Below, one piece after another: positions 36,401 to 50,900 of a DNA stretch of 64,000 bases (position 1 is its first letter; every line of letters begins with the position of its first letter). A model generated the notes under the pieces. That model searched no databases and was not told the DNA's origin. It saw only the letters and a program-made list of their open reading frames with translations. The stretch lies in the NCBI RefSeq assembly GCF_026151205.1, contig NC_087078.1, forward strand, positions 6,341,675 through 6,405,674, in the 5' to 3' direction. Origin of the DNA: Bolinopsis microptera. Taxonomy: Eukaryota; Ctenophora; Tentaculata; Lobata; Bolinopsidae. The translations under genes and the position numbers were made by a program.

Positions 36401-37795
36401 AGGATGAGGGGACCTTAGAAAAAGTTTTTTCTCGTGCAAATCCTTTTATTACATTAATCGTATAAACCACTTTAGTGAAATCCGCAAAGTTGTATTTCAT
36501 TCGCGCGCCGATATATCCAGCCAAAACAATTTGAACCTGTGACGTCAATTATGTGAGTTGCTCTGATCCGCGCATATAGAAATACAGGTAAAATGAGCGT
36601 GCGGGCCGACTAAATTACTAATTAAGACTACATTAACAATTTACGATACTAACGAGCCTATAACCAGAGGAGAGGAGACTTTTTATGACCGGTTGAAAAA
36701 AGAATTATCACTCTACGATAACCATGAGCCGAGATACACCGCCTGGAATAAGATTGAAGTCACACAGAAAGGCATGTAAATTATGCATATTTATATCTCC
36801 CAACGTAACACCTAAGCAACTCCCTGTTTCGTACCACAGTTGATATATCAACATGTCATATCAACACAACACGGTCCTAATAAAAATGGATCGGGTAGGT
36901 ATGAAATGCATGTCTTCATTCCAGTTGGACAAGCACCAAGCACCAAGCTTTTAAGTTCTAACTCACTGTGTGACACTACTCATAACGTAAGCAAGATTTG
37001 CAACTTACACCAAGCAATATTATACCAAGCATAGCAGACGAACACATCCACATTTGTTACGCTTTACACTCAAGTCACAGCAAACTAAAACGGTAAATTA
37101 TAAATGAGTGTACAACTAAAGGCCGGTACACGCGCAGTGTCAAACCGCACGTGCGTACTCAGATAGGACTAGAGGCGCCAAGGGCCAGCTAGTATAATGT
37201 CTTCTACTACATCATACATTCTTTTTAATTGTGTCCATATCGGGTTTCAAACAAGTCAAAACAAAATAGCAGTTTGTGGTTTAGTTAGCGGATGCTACTT
37301 ACCTTAGCTATTTATAAATAGAAATACCTACTACATGACTACTTGTCATACGTTGTATGACCCGCCGCGCACGAAGTGCGCGGCTCCCCCTGTATCCACC
37401 TAGTGAAACGACCGTGGGTGTCACAACGTGATACAAATGACTACAAGAAAGCCTTTCTGAGTAACATTTAACTATTATTATCAAAGAGAATTATTCGTAA
37501 CTTAGACTAATTCAGTGCAACCAAAGATACCGCTCTCGCAAACGCCAAAGGTAACACGACGTAATTAAAACAGAACAGAACAAAATGTTGACACGAGCGA
37601 AGGGTGCGCGCGCACGTTGGCCTTAACACATAAGTGACGTCACAGCCCAAAATTGCTATCAGCCAGGAGCTAGGAGCGCGGCGTGATATTGCACGAATTA
37701 TCGATTTCACAGTCCGGCGTATTTTTTGATTCTACACACTTTCACAGGACTTAAACGCGAATATTTGGAAGTAAATTCTAAGGTCCCCTCATCCT
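36401..37795. mobile_element. 1.4 kb non-autonomous transposon with TTAA duplication
   Basis: Perfect 20-bp inverted ends, AGGATGAGGGGACCTTAGAA, at 36401-36420 and 37776-37795. TTAA lies directly outside both ends (36397-36400 and 37796-37799). A TTAA target duplication is typical of piggyBac-type transposons, but these ends do not begin with CCC as most do. The longest frames inside are about 65 codons, so no transposase is present. It carries a copy of a repeat shared with the 60.5 kb foldback (37345-37440). Confidence 0.85.
37345..37440. repeat. Dispersed repeat shared with 60.5 kb (inverted copy)
   Basis: GTCATACGTTGTATGACCCG, then CGCGCAC..GTGCGCGGCTCCCC and GTGAAACGACCGTGGG.GTCAC, match the reverse complement of about 60505-60615. 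A weaker third trace lies at 62820-62860. The CGCGCACGAAGTGCGCG part is itself a hairpin. Confidence 0.8.
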
Positions 37796-37799
37796 TTAA

Positions 37800-40700
37800 A
37801 GGTTATTTCGCGGTCCACGATCTCGCTATATTCTCCAGTGTACTTGGTTGTAGAGCATATATCTTGTGCCACCTGGCGCTCACCAGATGAGCACAGTTTT
37901 CAAAGTGAGTTTTGATTTTGACTCAAAATTAAACGTCTCGAATGATCTTTTTTGTACCTACGATATTGTAAGATCAAAGATTGTCCACAATGGAATATAA
38001 TGAAGATGAATTTTCTTTGTTTCACCCTGATGGATATAAATTGGATTATAATGTATAAAAAGCATGTGCATTTATCTAACACACACACGACACCTCCGTA
38101 TTAGTTCCACAGTGGTCAGGTAGAAAAGCTGGCACCAGATTTAGAAGATCTACATTGTACTGAGCCTAATAACCTACCATTGATACCACCACTACAAAAG
38201 ATTCTGATCAAGATATCAATTAGTAGGCTGTAGATCGTATCTTGCACTATTAGTATTACAAAATATCACGAGTTATTAGTTTAATCCTTACAATAAAATG
38301 TAATGCATGACCAGATTTTGTTCTGAAAACATGCCCGCAGTCTTTACTGAGGAGCTGTTTTACTTTTTCTCTACCGAATGTAACTATTGCTGGTAGATAG
38401 ATCCTTCGTGCCTGATCGTAATAATGTTTTGGTACTTGTGGACTGTAGTGATATTTATTGTTGCATTGACAGCTGGCAACGAGTACGCATTTCATATGAT
38501 CACGGATGTAATTTTGACTAAGTCGTTATGTTTGATACAAATTTAATATACTCGCGGTCAGTATCATATTGTACAGCATGTTATTGTTTGTTCAGCGTTA
38601 TTAGTACAGTTATGACATGGTTAGCTGTGGTCACGTGACAACAAATTATTGTTCGTTTGCCCTCATGAACAAGCTTTCGAAACAAAATGTTGAAATTATA
38701 GCACTGAAAATATAGATGTTATACAATTTATACCTATATTGCGTGTGATAGGTCATATTTATTACGTTTAGTGAATTAGAAACTTATGTAACAATAATAT
38801 AATATAATGTATATTACGTTTCTTTACATTTGGTGCCTGATTTTGTATCCACCCTGTATCAGTATCTATAGTCTTCTCAAATAAAGTTGGCCCTTATGCT
38901 AACAGTTTCAAATGTTGTCAATAGTTGCAATTGTTGCTTATATTTTCAAGTGAAGCTTAAAGTTGCAAGTGTTGATAATAGTTTGGAGTGTTGTTAACAG
39001 TTGCAGGACGTGTTTATAATAGTTTCAAATGTTTCTAATACGTCCGATAGTTAGTTAATTCAGTGCTGGCTATCCAGAGCGGTTCGTGCCTGGTTCTAGA
39101 TCGGATAGAACGGTTGGAGAGCGGTTCCTAGACTCTAGGGTGGTTCTTAAACCGCTTTTGACCGGATTCTGTCCCGTCTGGAGCGATGGTCGGTGTTTGA
39201 CCAAAGTCATTAACTAAAGTTATTTGCACTCCCTAACTCAACTTATTGACCGAACTCAATTAAGTGCGAGGGTCCAGGCGGGAGTGGATGACTTGAACTA
39301 GACCGAGACGTTGGTTATAAAGTTACAAACATAAACCTACAGTATTATTTCTAATACTAACTGCAACAAATAAATATAGGCAGTGTCTTAATAGTTGGGA
39401 ATCGGGCAGCACTTATCGCATAAATATCGTCCTCAGTCGATAGTTGGGCTTTAAAATAGTCACGTGGTTAGAATATGCATTGTTACTCCAGATTAATTGG
39501 TTTCAAATTATAGACATCAAAGCACTCGACTCATGGACTAGGAGCTTTGCACTGACAAATGACCGTTTTCGTCCAATTTGTGAAACTGATGGTTGGATTC
39601 TGTTCGTTTAATTCGCCTTTTTATTAGTTTACTACTAGTTTTAAGTAGTTACATGTAACACTAATCCCTATTGTAACTTAATAACTAACTCTGAATCCTT
39701 ATCAAATAGCTCACAATTGACAATTAAAAGTTACTATTCTGTTAGGTAGTTTGTCATTTGTGTTATGCTCAGCGTTGTACGTTACTAATTGTTTCAACAT
39801 TTTCCACCCAAATTGATAACAACGCTATTTGCCGTTTCTAACATGTACTAACACTGAAGTGCCCTTTTTTAATGAATTGGTAAAATTTACAAACAATTAC
39901 ACACGTACAATCATTTCCAAGCGTGGCACTGGACACAGGAGGAATTACATAGCACTAGAAATTACATAGCATAAAATATCTTGTTAATTCTATTTAGCTT
40001 GGTAATTGTGCTATAACTCGCTTCTATTTACATGCGTTAATTTAAAACAGTGTTAGATGCTTAGTATATTTGCAGCAGGTTTTTTGCTGTGTGTGCTCTG
40101 TGGTCAAACATTGACCGTCTCGGTATGTAAACTGGGAGAAAAGCTTGAGACTTACTCAAGGGGGTTTATACTTTATAGTACCCCAGCGTAGCTACTCTTT
40201 TTTTTTGTCCGTGTTTCTAGAAAACCGATATGTTTTACTAAGGTACTCTTTGTTCAATGTTCATGCTTCAGTACGTATGAAGTGAGCCAATCTGTTACAT
40301 CCAAAAATATCCAAATTTCCGGTAGTATCATTATGTGCTGCTCTTTAAAACCTCAGTCTACTTTAAATACTATTAACTTTAAGTAGTGGGAAGGTTTTTA
40401 TCGAATGAAATGCGTCATTGTTGGTACTTTGTTTGAAATAATCGAAGGCTGCCTTCATTGTGTCCCAGAATTTAGTTTTCTGAGAGACACTTGAGATGAA
40501 CTGGTAACAATTTTTAAGTGCAACGCAGCGCTTAAACATTGTTACTACTCCATCTAAATTTCCAACCGCGTCTTAGAAAACTTGCCCTGTGCCTTTTCTT
40601 TTGATTCCTTGTACAGACTACAGTATATCTTAACTAGGATATTATTCTCTCAGTGGTTATTTACTCTGCTAATAATGTTAGCTCGATAAAAAAGTAATCA

Positions 40701-43467
40701 CTAGTCGTTCACCATTTTGTTCGTAACTTCTGTTGATATTGACTGGTTCGTGGTTCCACAGTCTGTTTATCATGTCTGTTTATCAGGTCTCTACGATTTC
40801 TTTGTAACTAATAAAGCATAATAGTATTCGACTTATTCGAAGATTTTGGGATAGGTTAAAATCACTAGTCCATCTTACGTATAATCTCACTGTTGTTATT
40901 TCGTTTGAAATCACGCATCGTAAATCCTGAAACCAAATAAGTTACCACGGAACTTCAAAATTGTTTCCATTTTCATCATAATTTCCGTTCATAACGACTG
41001 TTAACCACGTCTTTACTACGTACACGGCCATGTCTCTACAATATTATGTCTAAATGTTATGTCTGGTCAAATGTATTGGTCTCCAAGTGGTACTGGCAGT
41101 GGTGATACATAAGGAAATGAAACAGTGCAGACCCGGTATACTAGTACTTCATTATGTGTTACGTAGTACTAGCAGCTCTTAACCCTCTTTGATACGTTAG
41201 TTTGTCTATCCTTCTCCTCTTAGATACTTCCTTCTCTTTTAGTATCTACAAGTGATGGTTAGATCACTCCTCCGCACTCTCATTTGCATAGAGGTCCACT
41301 GTAACGAGGTTTCAGCGAGGTTTCAGCGAGGTTTCAGCGAGGTCTGTGACTGATTCCAGCGTCCCCCGGGTTTCTTGTAACTGCCTCTGCAGTGCAGTGA
41401 CATTGGTTTCTGCCAAGTTACGACTACTAGTAATGCTGGTTAGCAGTGCTATTTATCATGATTTTAGTCTACTGTTGATGGTCACTAACTAAATTGCTCA
41501 ATTGTCATCGTGTATCTTGTCGAGTTTTGTACTCTCTTTTTTAGGTACCTCAATCTTCTCCCCGTTCTTTTGTGTTGAAATGCTGCATGATTCCTTCTAC
41601 AGGATACAGTCAAAAGATGGGTTCAATCTTAATGTCAACGTTAGTTACTGTAGAATTCTTTTAGTGAACGTCATCAGAACTTATATTAAGGAATCCAATG
41701 TGTCATAAAGATGCCCATGTTCACAGAACGATGTCTGAACAACATGTATCATTCTTCCTTATAAGAGAATTCCGCTGGACTTTGAGTTGCGTTTTTCTCA
41801 GTTGTGTGGCACTCCCTAGGTATTTTTAAGCATCTTGCGGTCGTTTAAATTAGCTAACATGATGCTTCCTGATTTAATGTATCGTTTCTGTTTTAGATCA
41901 TCGTTTTTGATACTTTATCTTTAATACCTTATTATTGAGTCATTAACTAACCATTACCGTTTGCTAATTATTAATTAGCCGTGTTATTTACCACAACCAA
42001 GCTCATCAGTTACATGCGCTTTAAACAGCTACAATACTATTACTCTAAGTCAACTTGTATGCTTTTACTCCTAGTTCCGTCCGCTTGTGACTGACTTGTA
42101 AGTTTTTATCTCGGTATTGTACCCGAACTTCTTTTGTCATCTCCATGCCCATAATACTCTTGTCTCTTCTAGTTCTATACCCATCCTCTTCTCGTAGTAA
42201 AAAGTTGACCGTGCAAAGTTGCTCGTGTTATTGAATGTACATATATTGCTTCCGGGTGTAAAGCACTAATGAGTAGATATCGAGGTATGAACCATGGTGG
42301 AAGCAACAGTTGGTAAAACATATTGGGATAACTTTAGATTTAAGGGTTTACTCAGTTTGGTATTTACTTGTTTGGTCTTGTTCTATTGCTGTATTCAGTC
42401 TACTAACTAATTAAAATCTGTCTCCAGACATTCACCCCTCAGAGTTTTAAACAAGGGTTTAAGGTTGTGATTGGGTTGGGAATAGAGTCATAGTTGTGGT
42501 TAGGTTTGTGTGTAAAGTTTTGTTTAAGGCATAGTTGGGGGGCGAAACGTCCTCAGTTGAAATGTCAGAGGATTAAAATAGTTCGTACACCCATTCTATT
42601 GCTGTCTTTACATTAACTGAGTGCGCGGCAGACTAAATCAGGACCAGTTCTATCTTACTATCCGGTGTCGCCGACCAGTTCCCCGTCTCGTTTACTTCTG
42701 TCGCCACCCCTCAGCCCTGACTCACGCAGCTTTCACCTCAGCTTTGTAAAGATTTCCAGCTTACTTGGCTCACAGACTGAGACTACAGAACTGTATTTAC
42801 ACTGATAACTCCCGGGCTGTAGACATGTACAGATTATTTGATAAGACATAATCGATGTCGTGTTGCTGTACCGGGGAGCCATCATTTGTACGCAGACAAT
42901 TGTACGTGTAGTGTTGTAGACCTAGTATTTGGGTTGAACAATCCAAGAGTACATACGGTATTATATCTACTACCGTCTTGATTGTACGAAACCAAATACC
43001 TACCTGCCTAATGATCACTGAACTACTATCAACTTGTCTGATGCTCTTTAAATATCTATCAATTCTTTGAATTGCACCACAGCCGCAAAAATTTGGCATC
43101 TATAAGTATAGTAAGGCCTTTTTTATATTTACATTTTATAAAGATGCAACTTGCCAAATCAATGGTGCCTCTCGGAATCGTTCAACTAGAGGTGGCCCCC
43201 ACTAAATTTTGACCTTTTAAAGTAAATATTCTGCAATTTCGATCATTTAACGACCAGTGCTATAGATATAATTTTGGAATTAATTCTTGCAAAATATTTA
43301 ATTGATCTCAATTGAGTAATTGAGTATTTAATGGCCGGATATGGCCTGCTAATTGGTGAATTAATGTGGCCTATCCTACCCAGGTCACACCCAGGTACAC
43401 ATCACACAACAAACTAATCCTAGTTTCACTCAAGTATGCTGCCAACTAATCCAGGTTTTACCCAGGT
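37800..43467. other. Gene-free region upstream of the guanylyl cyclase
   Basis: No supportable gene. GAGGTTTCAGC is tandemly repeated at 41306-41342. The last few hundred bases should contain the cyclase promoter and 5' leader. Short CCCAGGT and CAAGTATGCTGCC repeats occur at 43380-43470. Confidence 0.5.
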
Positions 43468-46400
43468 ATGCTGCTATGGGTAAAAACCGTTAAAAGTGTT
43501 CTCCTCTTCCTATCCCTGTTCCTGATATGTCAACAAAAGGACATTTCCCTGGGAATTCTCGTCCCCTGGACTGGTGCATCTTGGGATGAGGGCCCCAGGT
43601 GAGCCCTTAATTTAATACAAACGTTATTTTCCTTTTAAATCTTAATTATGATTTTCACTTTTTATTTTCTATTTCAATTTCTAACCTTAAATTTTAAATT
43701 TGAGTAGTCAAGTAGTATACTTGAGAATGTATTCACAACTATGCATGGCATCTATTTTGGAATGTTGATTCTGACTTCTGAGTCCACCAAAATATCACTA
43801 CACCATCTCTACAGGGCGATTGCAGCTGCCTATCTAGCAATAAACGAGATTAACGAAAACTCGGCCCTTCTCCCTGGCTACAAACTAGTACCACAGTGGC
43901 GTGATGACGCGTGCAGTGTCCCTGATTCTCTGGCCAATGTTACCGACTTGTGGTCTAAGAAGTATGTTTTTCAGCTTGAGGATGAAATCGGTCAATTTTG
44001 GAGAGTTTTGAAGTTAATTTTTATAGATTTTTGCCTGAGTGACCTCTTTTAGTCTTTCAGTCTTTCATGGTATCGATAAACGCAATTAATTATTCCAAAA
44101 TTTCACATGAAATTCTCATAGCTTCATTCTATAATTAACCCCCTAAAACCCACTAAAAACCCCATAAACCTCCCTTGTAACCCCACTCCCCTGACAGTGT
44201 AGACGCGTTTATCGGTCCTGCCTGCTCAGTGTCCTGTGAACAGACAGGTCACCTGGCAGCCCACTGGAACCTCCCCATGATCTCCTGGGCCTGTGCTAGT
44301 CCTGCTCTATCAGATAAGAAGACATACCCCACATTTGTCAGGACTGCTGGACCTTATAAAACTCTTGGCAAACCTTTCACAGGTTCGTTTTGAAACGGTT
44401 TTCGTTTAGATTGCTTCTTAGAATTACGATAAGAAAATTGTCTGTTTTATTTACTGAATTGTCCAATTTCTGTCAGTCTATTAAGTAACAAAGCATGTTG
44501 TCTAGATTTTTACACGATTTGTCTTACACGATTGCAAAGAATTTAGAATTTGACCACAGTGCAAATTGTAAAGTTAAATGCTCACCAAACGTCTTTCTTT
44601 GAACCGTCTCCCCCAGAACTGATGAAGCATTACAAGTGGTATAGGTGCGCTATCATCTCCGCTAACCAGAACCTTTTCGCTCAGTCAGCCAGACATATTC
44701 AGAAAGTTCTCGAAAAGGTTAGTTTTTAGGAAGTCCTCGAGAAGGTTAAGATTTATCAGAAATAAATCTTGAATTTTCTATGAGGCGTTCAGACAAAGAT
44801 TGTTCGGGAGTGTCGGGTATCTTTCCAGTTGAGCATGTTCTTATTCTAGCACTAAATTTGGTACAAAAGACTTGGAAACCTGTCGATAATAATAAAGAAG
44901 GATTGAACAATAACAGTCCATTATGCATTTCTGTCCATTTTACAGTGGGTTAGTGATTGCCTTTGGGAAAGTTGGAAGTCGTGCACCCTAACCCCCCAGT
45001 GTTTTAGTATCCTACAACTTACCCTAAACTCCTACAGGAGAAAGTGTCCGATAACCCGGAGGACTGTAAACCCGGAAGTGACGATTGCCAGATCAGTGTG
45101 GTGCTGTACAAACAGTTCTACTCCGGCAAGAACCCCGGTGCTAACCAAACACTAGCTATTGAGAGGAACGAGCTGATGAAGGAGATTAAGGAGAAGGCCC
45201 GGAGTAGGTCACCTTGCCTAAATAGTCTTGTTATAGTCTTGTTATAGTCTTGTTGTAGTCTTGTTATAGTCTTGTTATAGTCTTGTTATAGTCTTGTTAT
45301 AGTCTTGTTATAGTCTTGTTATAGTTTTGTTATAGTCTTTTTATAGTCTTGTTATAGTCTTGTTATAGTCTTGTTATAGTCTTGTTATAGTCTTGTTATA
45401 GTCTTGTTATAGTCCTGTTATAGTCTTGTTATAGTCTTGTTATAGTCTTGTTATAGTCTTGTTATAGTCTTGTTATAGTCTTGTTATAGTCTTGTTATAG
45501 TCTTGTTATAATCCTGTTATAGTCTTGTTATAATCTAGTTGTAGTCTTGTTATAGTCATGTTATAGTCTTGTTATAGTCCTGCTATAGTCTTGTTATAGT
45601 CTTGTTATAGTCTTGTTATAGTCATGTTATAGTCTTGTTATAGTCTTATTATAGTTTAGTTATAGTCTTGTTATAGTCATATTATATTCTTATGACTAAT
45701 GACAGTCTTTTTATTATTCATTCCTGTGTATCTGCTACACTGTAAATGTTGTACCATACAAATCAAATACTCGGGACATTCTGAATTGTCAAATACCTAA
45801 CATTTTTATAGAGGCCTTATACCGTCGGAAAATAAATCAAAAATGGTAAAATTTTCCACATTTGGCATAATACATACAAATATTGAGTAAGCTATTTATA
45901 CTTCGTTAGTTTCACATTCTCTCACTACATGTTATTAACAACACTGCATCTTCAGTAATCTTCATTTTGGGGTACACTGATGATGTGCGAGACTTTCTCC
46001 TCAGAGCTGAAGCTGAGGATATGCTCAATGGATACGTTTGGGTTGGGGTCGACATTTTGGGGTGGGTTATAATTAGTTTACCAGAATTTTTAAACATACT
46101 TGACGAATTTTGGCCTGTGTGTGAGTCAATATTTACTTTGAGAGGGTTCTCTCAATCGAGTAGCCTGAACCGAGGAACTGTGCATTTCATTTTCATAAAA
46201 TATTGAATTAAAATCTCGTTTTGCCTGAATCCAAGTTTACTGAACCAGATTCATAATAAAAAAGATGTCGTGCAAACCTTGGCGACTTTTTAATTTAATT
46301 TTCAATTAATAAACCGGTTGCGCCATGAGTACAGTAGCCCGTTCTCAACTTCCACACCACTTCCACTTATTCTCTCACCTCTATATGGACAGTGCTCTAG

Positions 46401-47976
46401 AAATAATACCTTGAAGACAAACAAAAACGTGATTTATCTATTAATTACCTTCATTAAAACTGCATCATCACTGAGTCTATTCAGAAAAAATCTGAAATTT
46501 TCTTGACAAATTCTATTATCATCCTGTTTATTGCCCTGATTGATTCTAATGATTTTTACAAAAGATATTAATTTAATGACAGTCTCGTTCTTTCAGACAC
46601 AAAGCTTCTGGCTGGATGGGCGGAGACGGCGCACAAGACGAGCGAGCTAAGCGGGCTTTTCAAGGTGAGAAACTTTCTTTGTCAAGCCTGCGTTAAGCAA
46701 ATCTGCTTTCGCACAATTTATGAATCTAGAAAACCGACTATTTGAGAAAGATAGCTTATACAAGAAAGTTTTATTTTGATTATGAGTTTGACGGTTAAAA
46801 ACAATCTCAGGTTTTATGTCGTACACCGTGAGGGTACCGAACACCCCGATATACAGGAAATTTGAAGCAGACCTTATCAGCTATACCAAAGAACATTTCA
46901 ACATTACCCCTAGTTATGTATGTTTGTTGTATTGATTTTAGTTGTTAGAATATAATTTTTTAAATTTGCCTGTATGAGGGGTAGTATTCATGTGGCCACG
47001 TTCTTAACATTTTTGACAATTATCCTAATAATCACATTAGTCCATTATGACCCCTTACCCTCTCGTAGGTAAGTACGTACGCTCAGAATCTGTACGATGC
47101 GGTGTACCTGTACGCTCTCTCCCTAAAGAGGCTGTTTGAGAATGAACCCGGAACCACGGACGTGAGACAGGGAAAGAAGCTGGCACAACTCATGATGAAC
47201 TATACTTTCGATGGTGCGGCACCTTTCTTACTTTAGTTACGGCTTTTAACATTAATTTGAATTAATTGTTGGTAGTAAATTTTGATATTAACACCCCAGA
47301 ACTCACTCCAATAAGCACCAATCTTGGTTGACATTCGAAATTTAAATATGACCACTGCACGTTTTTGAAGAACTTTAAACGAAACTTTAAACGAAGTTAA
47401 GACTTTGAAGACAGTTAATAATTTCAAGATAGTTAACTTAATTTTAAGACACATTATTAATAACATGACTGATTGATCGGCAAATTTTGCAGCTCTGGGC
47501 AGGAAAGTGTTGATAAACAGTGAGGGAGACAGGGAGAGTGATTACGAGATTACATCTTATCAAGGTCAGGGTTCAGTTTGGAGTTGAATGCTCAAGCTAG
47601 AAGCCAGCTTTAAGCTTCCACAATCGTGATTCTTTGACAAAAACATGATCTGAGAGAAACCATAAACCATGTCTATTAAAGAAATTACGATCTATACATT
47701 TTTCAATAATCTTCCACTTTAAAGTACCAAACAATGTCCCTTACATAAACAACACTATCAAACCCCCCCCCCCCCCCCCCCCCCCCCCCCTGATCACAGC
47801 CCACCTAACTAACATTGTATACGCAGGTGACTCGTTCGAGGGTATAGGATCCTACATCTCAGTGTTCAACAACATGACCCTGAAGACGGAGGGGTGGGAG
47901 TTCCCCGGGAACAGGTCTCTTGATGACACTCCTACTACATGTGGAGATGATGGTTTTATCTGTATCGACCCTGAAC
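43468..47976 (+). CDS. Receptor cyclase exons 1-11: leader and ligand-binding ectodomain
   Basis: Exons: 43468-43598, 43815-43961, 44198-44382, 44617-44717, 45038-45203, 45956-46061, 46597-46664, 46811-46917, 47069-47213, 47493-47564, 47827-47976. Landmarks of the ANF_receptor fold are the start [41 protein letters not shown] and [10 protein letters not shown]. Further on are [34 protein letters not shown] and Y-I-S-V-F-N. Several Cys pairs and N-x-S/T sites fit an extracellular position. The exon 6 donor (GG|GTGGGT) was chosen over a nearby one because only it continues into the conserved W-M-G-G-D-G block. Confidence 0.9.
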
Positions 47977-50900
47977 GTGAGATAGCTAGCCTTTATTTTG
48001 TATTTTAAGTTAAAGGAAACATGTTTTATTATTTAAGTTATTGCCATTTAATATGTTTACCGATCTTCGTTGTAGACTTATCAGATCTTTAGGTTGTTTA
48101 TTGTTAACTACTTCAAATTTGTGTCAAGTTCGATTATAATAACAAGGAAACATATTACTTTTCCAGTTTGAATTTATGAAATAATATTTAACAGTTTATA
48201 ATTTCAGATAATTCGCCTGATAAATACGTGATAGCAATAGTGGCGGTTCTGTTGGTTATCGTCATTATTTGTGTCGCTATTTTCATTTGGTGAGTTCAAG
48301 GATTATTTCACCAAACCTCATTAAAATCATTAATTAATAGGTTACTGGCTTCTCTATCATGTCAATATTCCTTAATTGTCCACAGTAATAATTTCATTGC
48401 TATCAGTCATCAGACACAACATAAAATAAGTTGAAATTATAACTTTTTACCTGTTACAACACTGTAACATGAAGACAGATAATTATTATCCCACACAACT
48501 AGGGTTAGACACCTCACATTACTGACATTCCCTCTTTCAACGTACTGCAGCTCTAATTAATTGTAAAGTTCACTACAAACTTGCTGTATAATTGTATGTA
48601 GTATTGCGATGAAAAGAAAATAATGAGATGATGAAAATGAATGGTTACCGATCGTTCGCGGTACATGGGATCATTTGTTAGTGCTAGCTATAATAGGTCA
48701 CCTCATCATTAAAGAGAGTTTTTGAAAATTTCGATTCAGAGCTACGTAGTGAACAAGTGATTTTACTCACCATATAAGGAGCTAGCACCATATACGGAGC
48801 TAACACCATATACGGAGCTAACACCATATACGGAGCTAACACCATATACGGAGCTAACACCATATAAGGAGCTAACACACAACCTTTCTCTCCAGGAGAC
48901 GACACGAACAAGCTGAGCGAGATAAGAAACTGTGGATCATACCTAAAGATGACCTGCAGATGGTCGGCTCTAAGTTCAGATCCTCTCTTAGTCTCGTAAG
49001 TAGTCGGTTATAATTAGGCTTTCGTAATATTGATTAGATTCTATAGGTCTAAAATCATTAACATTATTTGATGTAATTTGATAAGTAAACGTCGTTGTTT
49101 GTACTAACAATCGCTGGTGTGAATCCATTATATTTTATGATCGATACGGTGCGATAAATCTTACTGAGATTTGTCGCACGAAAATTGAAAACATGTCAAA
49201 GAACCCTGCAGATAACATCTCTTGTTGACTTCCCTAGTGATCCTCTACAAAACCCCAGGAGGGGGAGGGGGGACGGTTATCTTTTATATTTTCATAAAAA
49301 TAATTGCTCTTCAGTATTCCCGGTCAATCTGCGGAATGTCCATGGCGTCGAGCAATCGCAGTTACGCGGTGATTATTAGCTGATTCCTTTATATTTGATC
49401 AATCTGATCAATCTGATCTATCTGATCTATCTGATCTATCTGATCTATCTGATCTATCTGATCTATCTGATCTATCTGATCTATCTTGATCAATCTGATC
49501 TATTTTGCGTGTCCCTCTAATTCAACTGCTAATACCTGATGTCGTGTGAATTTGTGTTCAATCCTCTCTGTTTTATCTGATTTTGCCTTGGCAAGATGGC
49601 ATTGGCAATTATCTCATTTTTTCTAAAAGTGGGAAGTGCGAAATCTCTTGATCTCCTCTCAAGTTTGTCCGATTGACGTATTATAATAATTTTTTGCTAT
49701 CGTCCAGAAGTTTTTAATCACTTTAAATGACGAGATGACTTAGAACCGATTAGGTTTCTGATTTCTGGGTGTAAATCAACGCTGCTTAATTGCTATTCTC
49801 TCGATTGTGACTATCATATCTTCTGAGTCAGCTAATTATGACAAATGGATAATGGATATGATAGATTGAGTTCTTCATGTCCAATCTGCATGCGCTATCA
49901 TACGAATGAAACTAATTTTGATCTTGAGATTTATAAATTGCGAAACCTCACTCATGGCTATCTTCCAAAAATGCTTAAACACAATCACAGTGCTTGAAGT
50001 CTTGAACACTAACAATAAAAGTATAATGTTCTAATAAACATATTGAAAATAAGCATATTGAAACAAGTACTAAACCTAGCACCCCTCTTCCCAGAACGGA
50101 GATGAGACATCAAACAAGTCAGCTATCTCACTTGTATCTAATATGGACCAAGTCAAGAGCAATGGAGATAAGGCTATCTACAAGGTAATTATCTACCAGT
50201 AATATTTATGCCATTGTTAAGGGACAGTTTTTAAAAGAAATCTGTCAGTGGTTAACGTAGCTTCCATCTTCTAATGAAGATTTAAAAATCTGTAAAATAT
50301 TATGGTTTGAAGACTAGAAGTTCAAAAATGTCACTTTTGTTCAGGCAAACTACTCACCCACCCACAGTTTCTAATGATCAGTAACCGCAATCTCACCAGG
50401 GTCAACTAGTCAGTGTATCACGGTTAGCTAAGAACTCAGTAGCAATATCTCCAACTATCATCAAGGAGTTTAAGACAGTGAGGGAGTTGTCTCATGAGAA
50501 TGTGAACCCTATCTTGGGGGCATGTCCGGAACCTGGTAGTATCATGATTGTCAGCGGTGAGAACTTAACAAACTTTTTCTTGCTTTTTCTTTTTGTGAAG
50601 AACTCGGAATGAACTGCGGATTTAGTTAACTTTACTTTCGTCTAGAATTAACAGAATTTAAAAAGTGGAAACTGCTTAATCTGAATCCTTGATTTCTCAG
50701 GGGTGATGGGGAAGGGAACACTGCAAGATATTTTGAGTGACGAGAAGATTACTCTTGATGACATGTTTAAATCTTCCATGATTGGTGACGCTGCCAAGGT
50801 AATTGATTTGAATACTTACTTCTCAAATTCGCATCTTCTCGTCTCCCTTTACATAGTAAAACAAATTTTTAGTAAAACAAATTTTATTTTATACCCACAA

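Noticed and set aside
36401-37795. Transposase gene inside the TTAA element
   Set aside because: Longest frames are about 65 codons and share no DDE-type motifs that I can see.
48684-48911. A minus-strand frame with V-L-A-P-Y-M repeats
   Set aside because: Product of the 18-bp intronic tandem repeat overlapping cyclase exon 13. No independent support.
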